In this document: positions 29,709 through 41,934 of the stretch, in pieces
Layout of the letters: every line of letters begins with the position of its first letter
Numbering within the stretch: the stretch's first letter is position 1
NCBI RefSeq assembly: GCF_050948175.1
Contig: NW_027490146.1
Span: 1,302,001-1,366,000, forward strand
Direction: 5' to 3'
DNA: 64,000 bases
From: Xylocopa sonorina
Taxonomy: Eukaryota; Arthropoda; Insecta; Hymenoptera; Apidae
The notes under the pieces: generated by a model
Told to the model about the DNA's origin: nothing
The model's input: the letters and a program-made list of their open reading frames with translations, nothing else
Databases searched by the model: none
Made by a program: the position numbers and the translations under genes

Positions 29709-30260
29709 AGAATGTAAATGCGACACTTCCATACTAGGAAATAGCGTTTGCAGATGCCTACGCATCGTAGCAATAGAGTTGTAGTGCTTCTCAAAACGCG
29801 ATATTGCATCCCGTTTCTATGCTTCATGATAAGATATAATATTCATTGCGAAGTGTCGTGTATACCTCGTATTCACTCCAAACGAATGTAAATGCGACAC
29901 TTCCTAGCTAGGAAATAGCGTATTCAGATGTCTACGTATCGTAGCAATAGAGTTCTAATGCTTCATAAATCGCGATTTCGCATCTCATTCCTATGTTTCG
30001 TGATAAGATATAATATTCATTGCGAAGTGTCATGTATACCTCGTATTCACTTCAAAAGAATGTAAATGCGACTATTGCTTGCTAGGAAATAGCGTTTGCA
30101 GAAGTCTACGTATCGTAGCAATAGCGTTCTAATGCTTCTTAAAACGCGATATCGCATCCCTCTTCTATGTTTCATGATAAGATATAATATTCCTTAAGAA
30201 GTGTCATGTATACCACGTATTCTCTCCAAACGATTGTAAATGCGACACTTCCTTGCTAGG

Positions 30261-33200
30261 AAATGGCGTATTCATATGTCTACGTATTGTAGCAATAGAG
30301 TTCTAATGCTACTTAAATCGCGATATCGCATCTCATTTCTATGTTTCGTGATAAGATATAGTATTCATTGCGAAGTGTCATGTACACCTCGTATTCACTT
30401 CAAAATAATGTAAATGCGACTAATGCTTGCTAGGAAATAGCGTTTGAAGATGTCTACGTATCGTAGCAATAGCGTTCTAATGCTACTTAAATCGCGATAT
30501 CGCCTCTCATTTCTATGTTTCGTGATAAGATATAATATTAATTGCGAAGTGTCATGTACACCTCGTATTCACTTCAAAGGAATGTAAATGCGATACTTCC
30601 ATGCTAGGAAATAGCGTCTGCAGATGTCTACGCGTCGAGGCTATAGAGTTCTAATGCTTCTTAAAACGCGATATCGCATCTCACTTCTATGTTTCATGAT
30701 AAGATATAATATTCATTGCAAAGTGCCATGTATACCTCGTATTCGCTTCAAAAGAATGTAAATCCGACTATTCCTTGATAGGAAATAGCGTTTGCAGATA
30801 TCTCCGCATCGAGGCAATAGTGTTCTAGTGCTTCTTAAAACGCGATATCGCATCTCATTTATATGTTTCGTGATAAGATATAATATTCATTGTGAAGTGT
30901 CGTGTATACCCCGTATTCACTTCAAAAAATGTAAGTGCGACACTTCCATGCTAGGAAATAGCGTTTGCAGATGTCTCCGCATCGAGGCCATAGAGTTCTA
31001 ATGCTTCTTAAAACGCGATATCGCATCTCTCTTCTATGTTTCATGATAAGATATAATATTCATTGCGAAGTGTCATGTATACCTCGTATTCACTTCAATA
31101 GAATGTAATTGCGAAACTTCCATGCTAGGAAATAGCGTTTTGCTGATATCTCCGCATCGAGGCAATAGAGTTCTGATGCTTCTTAAAACGCGATATCGCA
31201 TCTCACATCTGTGTTTCATGATAAGATATAATATTCATTGCGAAGTGTCATGTATACATCGTATTCACTTCAAAAGAATGTAAATGCGACTATTCCTTGC
31301 TAGGAAATAGCGTTTGCAGATGAATCCGTATCGTAGCAATAGAGTTCTAATGCTTCTTGGACCGCGATATAGCATATCATTTCTGTGCTTCGTGATAAGA
31401 TATAATGTTCTTTGCGAAGTGTCATGTATACCTCGTATTCACTTCAAAAGAATGGAAATGCGAATCTCCCTTGCTAGGAAATAGCGTTTGCAGATGCCTA
31501 GGTATCATAGCAATAGAGTTCTAATGCTTCTTATATCGCGATATCGCATCACATTTCTATGTTTCGTGATAAGTTATAATATTCATTCCGAAGTGACATG
31601 TATACCTCGTATTCACTTCAAAAGAATGTAAATGCGACTATTCCTTGCTAGAAAATAGCGTCTGCAGATGTCTACGCATCGAGCAACAGGGATCTAATGC
31701 TTCTTAAAACGCGATATCGCATCTCACTTCTATGTTACATGATAAGATATAATGTTCCTTGCGAAGTGTCATGTATACCTCGTATTCACTTCAAAAGAAT
31801 GTAAATGCGACTATTGCTTGCTAGGAAATAGCGTTTGCGGATGTCTACGGATCGTAGCAATAGAGTTCTAATGCCTCTTAAAATGCGATATCGCATCTCA
31901 TTTCTATGCATCATGATAAGATATAATATTCATTGCGAAGTGTCACGTATACCTCGTATTCACTCCAAACGAATGTAAATGTGACACTTCCCAGCTGGGA
32001 AATGGCGTATTCATATGTCTACGTATTGTAGCAATAGAGTTCTAATGCTACTTAAATCGCGATATCGCATCTCATTTCTATGTTTCGTGATAAGATATAG
32101 TATTCATTGCGAAGTGTCATGTACACCTCGTATTCACTTCAAAATAATGTAAATGCGACTAATGCTTGCTAGGAAATAGCGTTTGAAGATGTCTACGTAT
32201 CGTAGCAATAGCGTTCTAATGCTACTTAAATCGCGATATCGCCTCTCATTTCTATGTTTCGTGATAAGATATAATATTAATTGCGAAGTGTCATGTACAC
32301 CTCGTATTCACTTCAAAGGAATGTAAATGCGATACTTCCATGCTAGGAAATAGCGTCTGCAGATGTCTACGCGTCGAGGCTATAGAGTTCTAATGCTTCT
32401 TAAAACGCGATATCGCATCTCACTTCTATGTTTCATGATAAGATATAATATTCATTGCAAAGTGCCATGTATACCTCGTATTCGCTTCAAAAGAATGTAA
32501 ATCCGACTATTCCTTGATAGGAAATAGCGTTTGCAGATATCTCCGCATCGAGGCAATAGTGTTCTAGTGCTTCTTAAAACGCGATATCGCATCTCATTTA
32601 TATGTTTCGTGATAAGATATAATATTCATTGTGAAGTGTCGTGTATACCCCGTATTCACTTCAAAAAATGTAAGTGCGACACTTCCATGCTAGGAAATAG
32701 CGTTTGCAGATGTCTCCGCATCGAGGCCATAGAGTTCTAATGCTTCTTAAAACGCGATATCGCATCTCTCTTCTATGTTTCATGATAAGATATAATATTC
32801 ATTGCGAAGTGTCATGTATACCTCGTATTCACTTCAATAGAATGTAATTGCGAAACTTCCATGCTAGGAAATAGCGTTTTGCTGATATCTCCGCATCGAG
32901 GCAATAGAGTTCTGATGCTTCTTAAAACGCGATATCGCATCTCACATCTGTGTTTCATGATAAGATATAATATTCATTGCGAAGTGTCATGTATACATCG
33001 TATTCACTTCAAAAGAATGTAAATGCGACTATTCCTTGCTAGGAAATAGCGTTTGCAGATGAATCCGTATCGTAGCAATAGAGTTCTAATGCTTCTTGGA
33101 CCGCGATATAGCATATCATTTCTGTGCTTCGTGATAAGATATAATGTTCTTTGCGAAGTGTCATGTATACCTCGTATTCACTTCAAAAGAATGGAAATGC

Positions 33201-33880
33201 GAATCTCCCTTGCTAGGAAATAGCGTTTGCAGATGCCTAGGTATCATAGCAATAGAGTTCTAATGCTTCTTATATCGCGATATCGCATCACATTTCTATG
33301 TTTCGTGATAAGTTATAATATTCATTCCGAAGTGACATGTATACCTCGTATTCACTTCAAAAGAATGTAAATGCGACTATTCCTTGCTAGAAAATAGCGT
33401 CTGCAGATGTCTACGCATCGAGCAACAGGGATCTAATGCTTCTTAAAACGCGATATCGCATCTCACTTCTATGTTACATGATAAGATATAATGTTCCTTG
33501 CGAAGTGTCATGTATACCTCGTATTCACTTCAAAAGAATGTAAATGCGACTATTGCTTGCTAGGAAATAGCGTTTGCGGATGTCTACGGATCGTAGCAAT
33601 AGAGTTCTAATGCCTCTTAAAATGCGATATCGCATCTCATTTCTATGCATCATGATAAGATATAATATTCATTGCGAAGTGTCACGTATACCTCGTATTC
33701 ACTCCAAACGAATGTAAATGTGACACTTCCCAGCTGGGAAATGGCGTATTCATATGTCTACGTATTGTAGCAATAGAGTTCTAATGCTACTTAAATCGCG
33801 ATATCGCATCTCATTTCTATGTTTCGTGATAAGATATAGTATTCATTGCGAAGTGTCATGTACACCTCGTATTCACTTCA
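30261..33880 (-). repeat. 10-monomer higher-order repeat, 1,739 bp, two near-identical copies plus a partial third
   Basis: AAATGGCGTATTCATATGTC starts at 30,261, 32,000 and 33,739, so the period is 1,739 bp, one base short of ten monomers. Rare variants shared at equal offsets include CTTCTTGGACCGCGATATAG, GCGTTTTGCTGATATCTCCG and a one-base deletion in GCATCGAGCAACAGGG. I saw no difference between 30,261-31,999 and 32,000-33,738 in the parts I compared, except just before the joins. The third copy departs after about 140 bp. Confidence 0.9.
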
Positions 33881-35522
33881 AAAGAATGTAAATGCGACTA
33901 TTGCTTGCTAGGAAATAGCGTTTGCAGAAGTCTACGTATCGTAGCAATAGCGTTCTAATGCTTCTTAAAACGCGATATCGCATCCCTCTTCTATGTTTCA
34001 TGATAAGATATAATATTCATTGCGAAGTGTCCTGTATACCTCGTATTCACTTCAAAAGAATGTAAATGCGACTATTGCTTGCTAGGAAATAGCGTTTGCA
34101 GATGTCTACGTATCGTAGCAATAGAGTTCTAATGCTACTTAAATCGGTATATCGCATCACATTTCTATATTTCGTGATAAGATATAATATTCATTGCGAT
34201 GTGTCATGTATACCTCGTATTCACTTCAAAAGAATGTAAATGCGACTATTACTTGCTAGGAAATAGCGTTTGCAGATATCTACGTATCGTATCAATAGAG
34301 TTGTACTGCTTCACAAAGCGCGATATCGCATCTCATTCCTATGTTTCATGGTAAGAAATAATATTCATTACGAAGGGTTATGTATACCTCGTCTACACTT
34401 CAAATGAATGTAAATGCCACACTTCCTTGCATAGGAAATGCGTTTCGAGGTGTCTACGTATCGAAGCAATATGGTTCTAATGCTTCTTAAGACGCGATAT
34501 CGCATCGCATTTCTACGTTTCATGATAAGATTTAATATTGATTGCGAAGTGTTATGTATACCTCGTCTACAGAATAAAAAAATATAAATGCCACACATCC
34601 TTGCTAGGAAATAGCGTTTCCAGATGTCTACGTTTCGAAGCAATAGAGTTCTAATGCTTCTCAAACCGCGATATCGCATCGCAGTTCTATGTTTCATGAT
34701 AAGATATAATAATCATTGCGATGTGTTATGTATACCTCCTCTACATTCCAAAGGAATGTAAATGTTACACTTCCTTGCTGGGCAATAGCGTTCCCAGATG
34801 TCTACGTATCGAAGCAATACAGGTGTAATGCTTCTCAAAACGCAATATCGCTTCCCATTTCTATGTTTCGTGATAAGATGTAATATTCATTGCGTAGTGT
34901 TATGCATACCTTGTCTACACTTCAAAAGAATGTAAATGCCACACTTTCTTGCCAGAAAGTAGCGTATGCAGATATCTACCTATCGAAGCAGTGGAGTTCT
35001 ATTGCTCCTTAAAACGCGATGTCGGATCGCAATTCTATGTTTCATGATATAATACAAGATTCATTACGAAGTGTTATTTATACCTCGTCTACACTTCAAA
35101 AGAATGTAAATGCGACGTTTCCATCCTAGGAAATAGCGTTCGCACATGCCTACGTATCATAGCAATAGAGTCCTGATTCTTCTTATAACGACATGTCGCA
35201 TTTCATTTCTATGTTTCGTGATAAGATATAATATTCATTGCGAAGTGTTATGTATACCTCGTCTACACTTCAAAAGAATGCAAATGCCACACTTCTTGGC
35301 TAGGAAATTGCGTTTCCAGATGTCTACGCATCGAAGCAATAGATTTCTAACTCTTTATAAAACGCGATATCGCATATCAGTTCTAAGTCACATGATAAGA
35401 TGTAATTTCAATGCAACGCGTTATGTATATCTCCTCTACACTTCAAATGAATGTAAATGCATCACTTCCTTGCTACGGAATTTTGTTTCTATATCTGAAG
35501 GTTTTGAAGCAATAGAGTTCTA

Positions 35523-35816
35523 ATGCTTCGTAAAACGCGGCTGCGCATCTTACTTCTATATTTCATGATAAGATGTAATATTCATAGCATCGCGTTATGT
35601 TTATCTGCTTCTGCACATGAATTAAGTGTGAACCCTACACTTTCTTGCCCGGGGATAGCGTTTCTAGATGTCCAGGTGCCGAAGCATTTAATTTGTCATG
35701 CTTCATGCACCTCAATATCGCATTTCATATAAACAGTTCAAAGTAAGTTAGAAGGTTGTAAAGCTCTATGCATCGCATTATGCTTATCTGCTTTTGTGCT
35801 TTATAATGCTCTGGGA
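35523..35816 (-). repeat. Decayed satellite monomers at array edge
   Basis: Fragments such as TTTCATGATAAGATGTAATA and TAGCGTTTCTAGATGTCCAG still align to the - unit, but identity falls steadily toward LTR1. Two places read TTATCTGCTT where the standard unit has TATACCTCGT. This matches AGCAGATAA in the decayed + monomers at 41.9-42.4 kb. Confidence 0.7.
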
Positions 35817-36553
35817 TGTGAGAAGGTCCTCAACCATCCTTAACCCCCTAAAGAGAAGTCAAAAGTCCAGCGGCCCTGCAGGTGGGCCATGGGAGCGCGG
35901 CGCGCGAGGCGCTACGCAATTTAAATGATGAGGAGGATCCCCTCGGGGACACCCAAGGGGGCGAGAAGAGGAAATCGCCGAAATCCACTAATCGATGGAC
36001 CCGAACCATACCGAAGCCTACAGCCCACTCCATCAAGGAGCCCCGAGGAGGATGCAGGAGACCCGAGGACCACCAGCGAATTCAAGGAACCTGAAGAAGA
36101 GAACGTGAGAGCTTATTCACTAAAGCGTCCCATTTCTTGTGTCGCATATTGTATATTGTATCTTATATCGTGAAGCGAGTTATGATACCCGGTAATTTGC
36201 GGCGTGTTGCGTAGTTTCCCGTAGCCCTTGTTAGTTAAACCCACGTCGAGACCATAAATAAACATGCCGTGACTTCAGTATCTCGCGACCTGAGTGTGTG
36301 TACTTGGCTAGGCGTAGTCGAGAAGAGGAGCATTTCGAAGTTTCAAGGGTTGTTCCGCTCCAGGGTTCTCGGGGTCGTGTAGTCTATCCCTTTGCTACTT
36401 TCTGAGCAGCTGGCGCCCAAGAAAAGTTGTACGTGAGCGGATACCTTGGAACCATAGATTGCTTTAGATTAAAGTACGTTTTACACCTTAAAGCATTTAG
36501 ATAATTAACCCCTTCGAGTTTCCCTGACTTACTATATATAGGTTTCCGTCACA
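35817..36553 (+). mobile_element. LTR1: long terminal repeat (solo or remnant), + orientation
   Basis: The segment starts TGTGAGAAGG and ends CCGTCACA, giving TGTGA/TCACA ends like a retroviral-type LTR. It shares ordered blocks with LTR2: GCGCGGCGCGCGA, AAATCGCCGAAATCCAC, CTAAAGCGTCCCATTT, TTCGAAATTTCGAGGG-like and AGCTGGCGCCCAA. AATAAA at 36,257 suits a polyadenylation signal and supports + orientation. It lacks the TATA box and GA tract present in LTR2, consistent with a deletion of roughly 190 bp. No clear target-site duplication is visible. An alternative model ends the LTR just before TGGCGCCCAA (36,411) and treats that as a tRNA-Lys-type primer-binding site with leader beyond. Confidence 0.65.
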
Positions 36554-36599
36554 ACTAATAGGAACCATCACTTTACATAGATATATAGAACACACACAG

Positions 36600-36800
36600 T
36601 TTTAAACGTAGAATTGAGAATTTGAGAACTTACTTTGAAACGTTAGTAGTGAGGAATTCCATCGGATTTCATAGAAATTCAGAACTTACTTGCTATGAAA
36701 CATAGGCAGATAAGGGCCATCGCGTTGCTTAGAACTTTAGAACTTGCTTACTTCAACAAAGATTTCTATTGGCTTCGTCCGTTCTTTTAGAAGAGTTTTT
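36600..36800 (+). repeat. Strongly decayed + satellite monomer(s) right of LTR1
   Basis: ATGAAACATAGGCAGATAAG, then ATCGCGTTGCTTAGAAC and TTTCTATTGGCTTCG, align in order to the + unit (ATGAAACATAGAAATGAG, ATCGCGTTTTAAGAAGC, TCTATTGCTTCG). An earlier ACTTTGAAACGTTAGTAG looks like another relic. The orientation is opposite to the array left of LTR1, so the strand switch lies at LTR1 itself. Confidence 0.5.
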
Positions 36801-37515
36801 GATAAACCACATACTTTTCACGCTTCTGATATCTTTGAAAGTTCGCGAGATGTAATCGTTTAAGTTTTAAAATGATTACTTAGTGTGGATTATTATTTAG
36901 TAACTCGCTCATAAACGAGTCTGCATAGGATTTAATCCATAAGTTTTTAAGCCTGGAATTTATGCAGTTATTTGTTATTCACTTATTGCTCAAACGACAA
37001 AGATTCTGACCACTTCAAAATGGTTGACTTTCATCAATTTTCTTAAAAATTGAAATACTGCCCAACTGCTTGCATTAAAGACTGTAATTAAAGCTTTCGA
37101 AACATTTTACCTCTTATAGATGAATTCTGGAATTGAAATTGAATGTTTGACTTTTCTAGCTCCTGTTTAGACATCTTTCTATTGGAATGTTCAAGTATTT
37201 TTCATATTCGTAATTATTAAAAATGTTTTACTTGATTCTTTTATTTAATATTTAGAATTTTCTGAGAAATATTTTTTATCGTAATGAACTATATAATTGC
37301 AATTATAATTCTTTATGAAGTAATAATAACAGAAAGGTATGTATCCATTCTTGTAGTTTTGTAAAGAGTATTTAATCTTACTATCTAAAATGAAACATTG
37401 AGATCTGTTTACAATCTAATGGAAATTAATTACCTTTTGATTCAAATTCACAATGATAATCTTCCATAGTTTAACAATTTTGTGAGCTGTCCTCAGGAAT
37501 CCGCAGCTCAGTACT
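36801..37515. other. AT-rich unique DNA, nothing recognised
   Basis: About 700 bp of AT-rich sequence with no satellite, no long open frame and no element ends that I can see. Confidence 0.6.
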
Positions 37516-37524
37516 TATATAAAA
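37516..37524 (+). promoter_or_regulatory. Candidate TATA box upstream of the gene fragment
   Basis: TATATAAAA lies about 60 bp before the first candidate exon, with no other start signal visible. In AT-rich DNA such a motif can arise by chance. Confidence 0.2.
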
Positions 37525-37587
37525 TGAACGACACAAAGAACAGCCTAACCAAACGTATTCGAACCGATTTTTCAATACTAATCTTAT

Positions 37588-38720
37588 CATGTTTAACTTA
37601 TGCTGCAAACTATTGAAATGCCCTTCGAAAAGTGTTTATTCACAGTGAAGTAAACGGTAAGTATTACGCCTTGCACCACTGTTCACAATACGTATGTTTC
37701 ATTTACTATCAAAACCGTGAGTATTATCGCCTTTCTTTACTTTTTGTAACCTTCAATGCCTTCATGTTACAGATCGTTAAACTTGCTTTAAAATGCTCTA
37801 TCGTATTACGGAAGAATGGACATACCAATTCATTTTAAAAAATGAAGGTAACCTTCATATGTCCAACATAACTCCACTTACAAAAAAACTATTTTCATCA
37901 ACGGATGGCTCCTTTGTACTATGCAATTTTATATTAGCAAAAACTTCTACGAAACTTATAGTTTCGTGGATATCTGAGGTGTTACTTATTACTGCCCCAC
38001 CCTGTATATTGTTATGGATGTGTCCAACAAGGCAACGATGAACAGAGTTAAATTTAATATTATGATGTTTATTATTTTACTCATAGTATATTTGTTTTTC
38101 TGGAATTTTGCCAAAAAACAATGTTCACGATGTCGACAGATGAATATATTTGCCTTAGAATTACAAGAGTCAACAATTTCGAAAGTAGAATATTTCTTTA
38201 TTTCGCTAACCGTATCATTGCAAACGTTAAGTAAAGTGCGTGCCTTTCAAAACAGTCAGATGCAAATTACGATACAACGTTTCCAAGAAATGGTACGTGC
38301 CACTGTTCTTTAATTTCAGTTTATTCAATCAAAGGAAATTTAATTGAAATATCCGCAAAATTTGAGGACAAAAAGTTATTGTAATTTTACGCAACATATA
38401 TGATGGTGATAAAGGATAAGTATACGGAACTGAAAATGGAAAGTAGCGAGCAGAAAAAGAAACTGATGGAGCTACAAAGTAGATTGATACATCCGTCAAA
38501 CGATGATTCTAGGTTAATAAAATCTGTTAATCAAAGAACTATTGCAAAAATCAAGTATAATCAATATTACTTCTGCTCAAAGGCTATAATAGAATTGGAC
38601 CGAAATGGGTACAAAACAGGCCATTATATCTATACGTTCTATTCTATGCAAAGGCAAATATTTCAAAGAGAAAAGATGTGTTACTTACAAATTACTTATG
38701 TTCCTAGATATCTCTATTAA
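37588..38720 (+). pseudogene. Spliced gene fragment resembling RNF212/Zip3 meiotic RING proteins
   Basis: Two exons can be supported. The first (about 38,087-38,292) encodes a CSRC pair, then FALELQES, a VEYFF segment and a RAFQNSQMQ/QRFQEM stretch; it ends in phase at a GTACGT donor. A 122-bp intron ends at AAAG/GAT, and the second exon, from 38,415, gives DKYTELKMESSEQKKKLMEL, a charged predicted coiled coil. The order of C-x2-C, FF, FQ and KY..L followed by a coiled coil resembles the end of the RING domain and the start of the coiled coil in RNF212/Zip3-type SUMO/ubiquitin ligases, which act at meiotic crossovers. Upstream at 37,588-37,740 a frameshifted LLKCPSK and ALHHCSQYVC may be a degenerate first half of the RING, with the usual Cys-Gly-His lost. 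The reading is interrupted, so it is called a pseudogene or a fragment. The family call is from recall of the motif pattern only. Confidence 0.35.
38293..38414 (+). other. Predicted intron (GT-AG, phase 0) in the gene fragment
   Basis: The donor is ATG/GTACGT and the acceptor is GATAAAG/GATAAG. Removing the intervening 122 bp joins two open frames in phase and yields a continuous coiled-coil-type sequence. Confidence 0.45.
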
Positions 38721-39640
38721 AGCACCGAGATATAGCACACGGGCAACACGGCCGTGACAATGACACTATCAGCTCACCATAGCTACACGCGTGGTTGTGG
38801 CGTAGGCTGACATTTACTAATGGGGAAGCTGTTTCCATAAAAATTATAAGCAAATATGAAAAATAACTAAACTGTGCAATTTACTTATTTTGATTCCAAA
38901 ATAGATACACCGGCACAAAACAAAGATATAAGAACTCGATTTTATTATTTTCTATAAACTAGCTCGATAGGGCGATTTTTTCCATAAAGTCGATAATTAC
39001 TTTGTCATAAAAATATACACACTTATTTTATATATATTTTCTTCAATTTATTGTTGCAAATTCATGCAATTGAGGGTTACATTAAATACGATGACAGCAT
39101 GTTATTTCAAAAATTACACAAGGCGAAGTTAGGGACGCAACAGCATGAATTTTTATTTTATAAGTAATATTTTTTTTATAATTAATATTTTTAGTCTATG
39201 ATGGATTGAAAGAAATATATACGACTCGCTCAATAACTATAAATATAGGAAAACGACCATCAAAATGTCTATCAATACTCATATGCTGAACATCTACTGA
39301 CATCTAACGGTTCTAATTTGTATGAAAGCACAGGTTCCCCATTGCCAAATGTGATCCTGCGTCATTGCTGAGGAGATTCATGAATGGAGCGATGATACGC
39401 GTGTCACCATGGTGCTGGTGCTGCGCGATTCGCTTGTCTAGAACGTGCTGGTAACACGTTCTGGCATTTTAGTTAACGAATCCGGTCACAGATGACTACG
39501 AATCAGTTGACACTCCTCGGAAGTGGCAATATAGTGCCGGCATGGTGTCGCTACCATCTTGCCGTTTGTTATCTGGGATGCTTTTTAGTGCATTATTCGG
39601 AATTGAATTTGAACACATAACTACTTAATCGCAAATTTGT
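38721..39640. other. Unique DNA without recognisable gene
   Basis: AT-rich to about 39,330, then mixed composition. The only structure seen is a small hairpin at 39,440-39,462 (AGAACGTG, 7-base loop, CACGTTCT). No element ends or coding exon are supported. Confidence 0.55.
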
Positions 39641-40068
39641 ATGTACTGTGACGTGGTGACGTCACAAGGCTCGCTCACCCCCCCCCCCCCTGCTTCGGTT
39701 AGACTAGCTCGCAGATCACCACCCATGCGAGAACCGCGACACGGACCATTGCGATAGCTGTATTTGCGAGGAGCGTGAAATACACGATGGTAGAACCTTC
39801 CCCCCCCCCCGTTCGTTCCTCTCTCTCCGTTCGACGGATAAGACTGGCGAGCTGATGGAAGAAGCGACCCATAAGACGCCTCTTCGGCGGATAATAAGAC
39901 CGCAGGTTCGCGGAAGGGCTGTGCGCCGAGGTAGCGCGACGGGCTCGAAGGTGGAGGAGTCGGGAAGTGAGCAAGAAGAGACCCTGAAGCCCGAAGGATA
40001 CGACCCAGAGCTCTGCAACGATAAGACCGCTGCCATAGTCCATGGAGACAAACAGGATGGTTCTCGGG
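39641..40068 (+). other. GC-rich stretch abutting LTR2, possible internal remnant of its element
   Basis: Composition changes sharply near TGACGTGGTGACGTCAC. Two poly-C runs follow: 13 C at 39,678-39,690 and 11 C at 39,800-39,810. A 72-codon plus-strand frame (39,855-40,073) rich in Arg, Glu and Ser ends four bases into LTR2. A frame that closes at the LTR edge would suit the end of a retroelement polyprotein, but no integrase or other motif is recognisable. Longer frames on the minus strand look like GC-driven shadows. Confidence 0.3.
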
Positions 40069-40343
40069 TGTGAGAAGGACCTCTACCCCTCCCTTGAGCC
40101 CATGGAGAGGAAAACTCAAGATGCGCAGCGGAATTGCAGGTGAGCCGTGGAAAGCGCGGCGCGCGACACGCGCCGCAGTTCAAATAATCCAGAGGACCCC
40201 CTCTAGACACACCAGAGGGGGCGATAAGGGAAAATCGCCGAAATCCACCGATCGATGCCCCGAACAATACCGAAGCGTATGGCCCTACCCCACCAAGGAG
40301 CCCTAAGGAGGATCTAAGGGGATCCGAAGACCCCCAGCAAACC

Positions 40344-40350
40344 TATATAA
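40344..40350 (+). promoter_or_regulatory. Putative LTR2 TATA box
   Basis: TATATAA in CCTATATAATAAGC, about 65 bp before the GA tract. The corresponding piece is missing from LTR1. Confidence 0.4.
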
Positions 40351-40407
40351 TAAGCTAGCCAGCACGAAGACAGCCTCTTATTCTTCTCAACGACTTAGCG
40401 ACTACTT

Positions 40408-40514
<107 letters not shown>

Positions 40515-41053
40515 GACGGACTGAACGAGATCCATACTTGTTGGAAACGAGAACGTGAGTCCTTATACGCTAAAGCGTCCCATTTGTTCCCTGCCGCAAT
40601 TGTGATATCGCGTATTGTAATTTGTATTGTATAACGGGTGGTGATCCCCGGTCATTCGCGGCGTGTCGTATACCCTTTTGTAATACCGCGTCGAGGCAAT
40701 CTAGAAAGAAGCCGTGAGTTCAGTATCCCGCGACCCTAATTTGCGCACTCGGCTAGAAGCAGTCGAGCGAAAGAGTATTTCGAAATTTCGAGGGTTATCT
40801 TGAACCGGGTTTCCCCGGGTTGCGTGGTTTACTAGTTTTTGCTACTTTTTGAGTAGCTGGCGCCCAAAAAGACCCAGCCTCGCAGCTTCGAAATACTCGC
40901 TGGATAGGAAATTTATTGTTCTGTACTGCGCGTTGCCGAATCACGCGGATATTCTGTACCCCGATATAACCCCGGATTAAACTTCTGGATACCCCGTTAT
41001 TATTGGTTCTATATACCCTTTTGTTGAGGATTGAAACGGGAAAAACCGTCACA

Positions 41054-41930
41054 CTACATAATTATACATGACTGCATAAGAAGAATATCATATACTTTTA
41101 TAATGAATGCGATATAAGAATATAAAACGAAGAACTATCCACTCCCATCAGGAGTAAAAACAATGTTTGGTACGCAAAGTTCATTGCAAAATATAATCAA
41201 GCAGTTAATATATCAAATCACAGCACACAATAAATCACTGAATGTATAATGATATGAATAGTAAGAAAAACATATTTACCTGTTAGATGTTTATAAATTC
41301 AAATTTAAAAGTCCAAGTCACATTTAATATATTATTGTTTAACAAGGTGATTTAATGTTGTTTCAAATAGACGTGCAGAACTAGCTCGTACCTCTGTCTA
41401 TGTAATTTCATTGGAAGAATACAAAGGATAAAAGGAAATATTCTCCAATATATAACATATATAAATCAACGGATGCAAGAGAGAACACTCGATCTCGGTG
41501 TAACGAGACCGGGGCGTCATCCTGCAGTAATCGTATAAAGCCTGTTCCGAGATGGTGTAGAGAGGGAATGTGGAGGGTGAAAAGCATAAAATAACAACAA
41601 TGTAACTAAAGAGAAAGAGAAAGAAAATATGTGGAAGCATTGCATTTATTAAGAGGAAATCCTAGAAATATCAAACAACAGATTATATACCATACTGTAA
41701 GGGTAAGGTATAACGAAATAGACGATATCGTGAGAGAAACTAAAAAAATCGAGAAACTTAAAAAGAAAATAATAATTTAGATTGAGCGAATCAATATCAC
41801 TGATCCCGGCAAGCTTAATGGAAAACGCATAACAATGAATCGGTTAGAGTATAAGATAGATGTTGGTCGCGGTTTGAGTGGCCCTGGGAATCCTTTGTTC
41901 GCATCAGGGCAGGCAGTAGGATGGTGGAGG
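41054..41930. other. Unique AT-rich DNA, no gene seen
   Basis: No satellite, element end or convincing coding exon. A perfect 9-bp hairpin (AGGGCAGGC at 41,906-41,914, GCCTGCCCT at 41,931-41,939) lies at its right edge, just before recognisable satellite resumes. Confidence 0.55.
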
Positions 41931-41934
41931 GCCT

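Larger units (their letters stand above)
24159..35816 (-). repeat. 174-bp satellite array, - orientation, about 67 monomers
   Basis: The same unit as at the left, but reverse-complemented: TTGCTAGGAAATAGCG, then GATGTCTACGTATCG, GCGATATCGCATCTC, GATATAATATTCATTGCG and GAATGTAAATGCGAC. The first monomer next to E1 carries GTTATGTATTCCTCG, a variant also present in the first monomer after E2. From about 34.4 to 35.5 kb monomers belong to a subtype with CCACACTT, GTTTCCAGATGTC and CCTCGTCTACAC. From 35,523 to 35,816 the sequence is badly decayed and only fragments of the unit can be matched. No gene is supported. Confidence 0.96.

Noticed and set aside
35146..35732. Two consecutive frames (125 and 69 residues) near the array edge
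   Set aside because: They lie in decayed - monomers and translate the reverse side of the satellite; no protein features are seen.
39625..40267. 164- and 183-residue minus-strand frames over the poly-C region
   Set aside because: They overlap each other and run across the LTR2 edge and homopolymer C tracts; low-complexity shadows.
41398..41640. 80-residue minus-strand frame as a membrane protein
   Set aside because: Its hydrophobic start comes from AT-rich sequence (AGAAAGAGAAAG complement); there is no other support.
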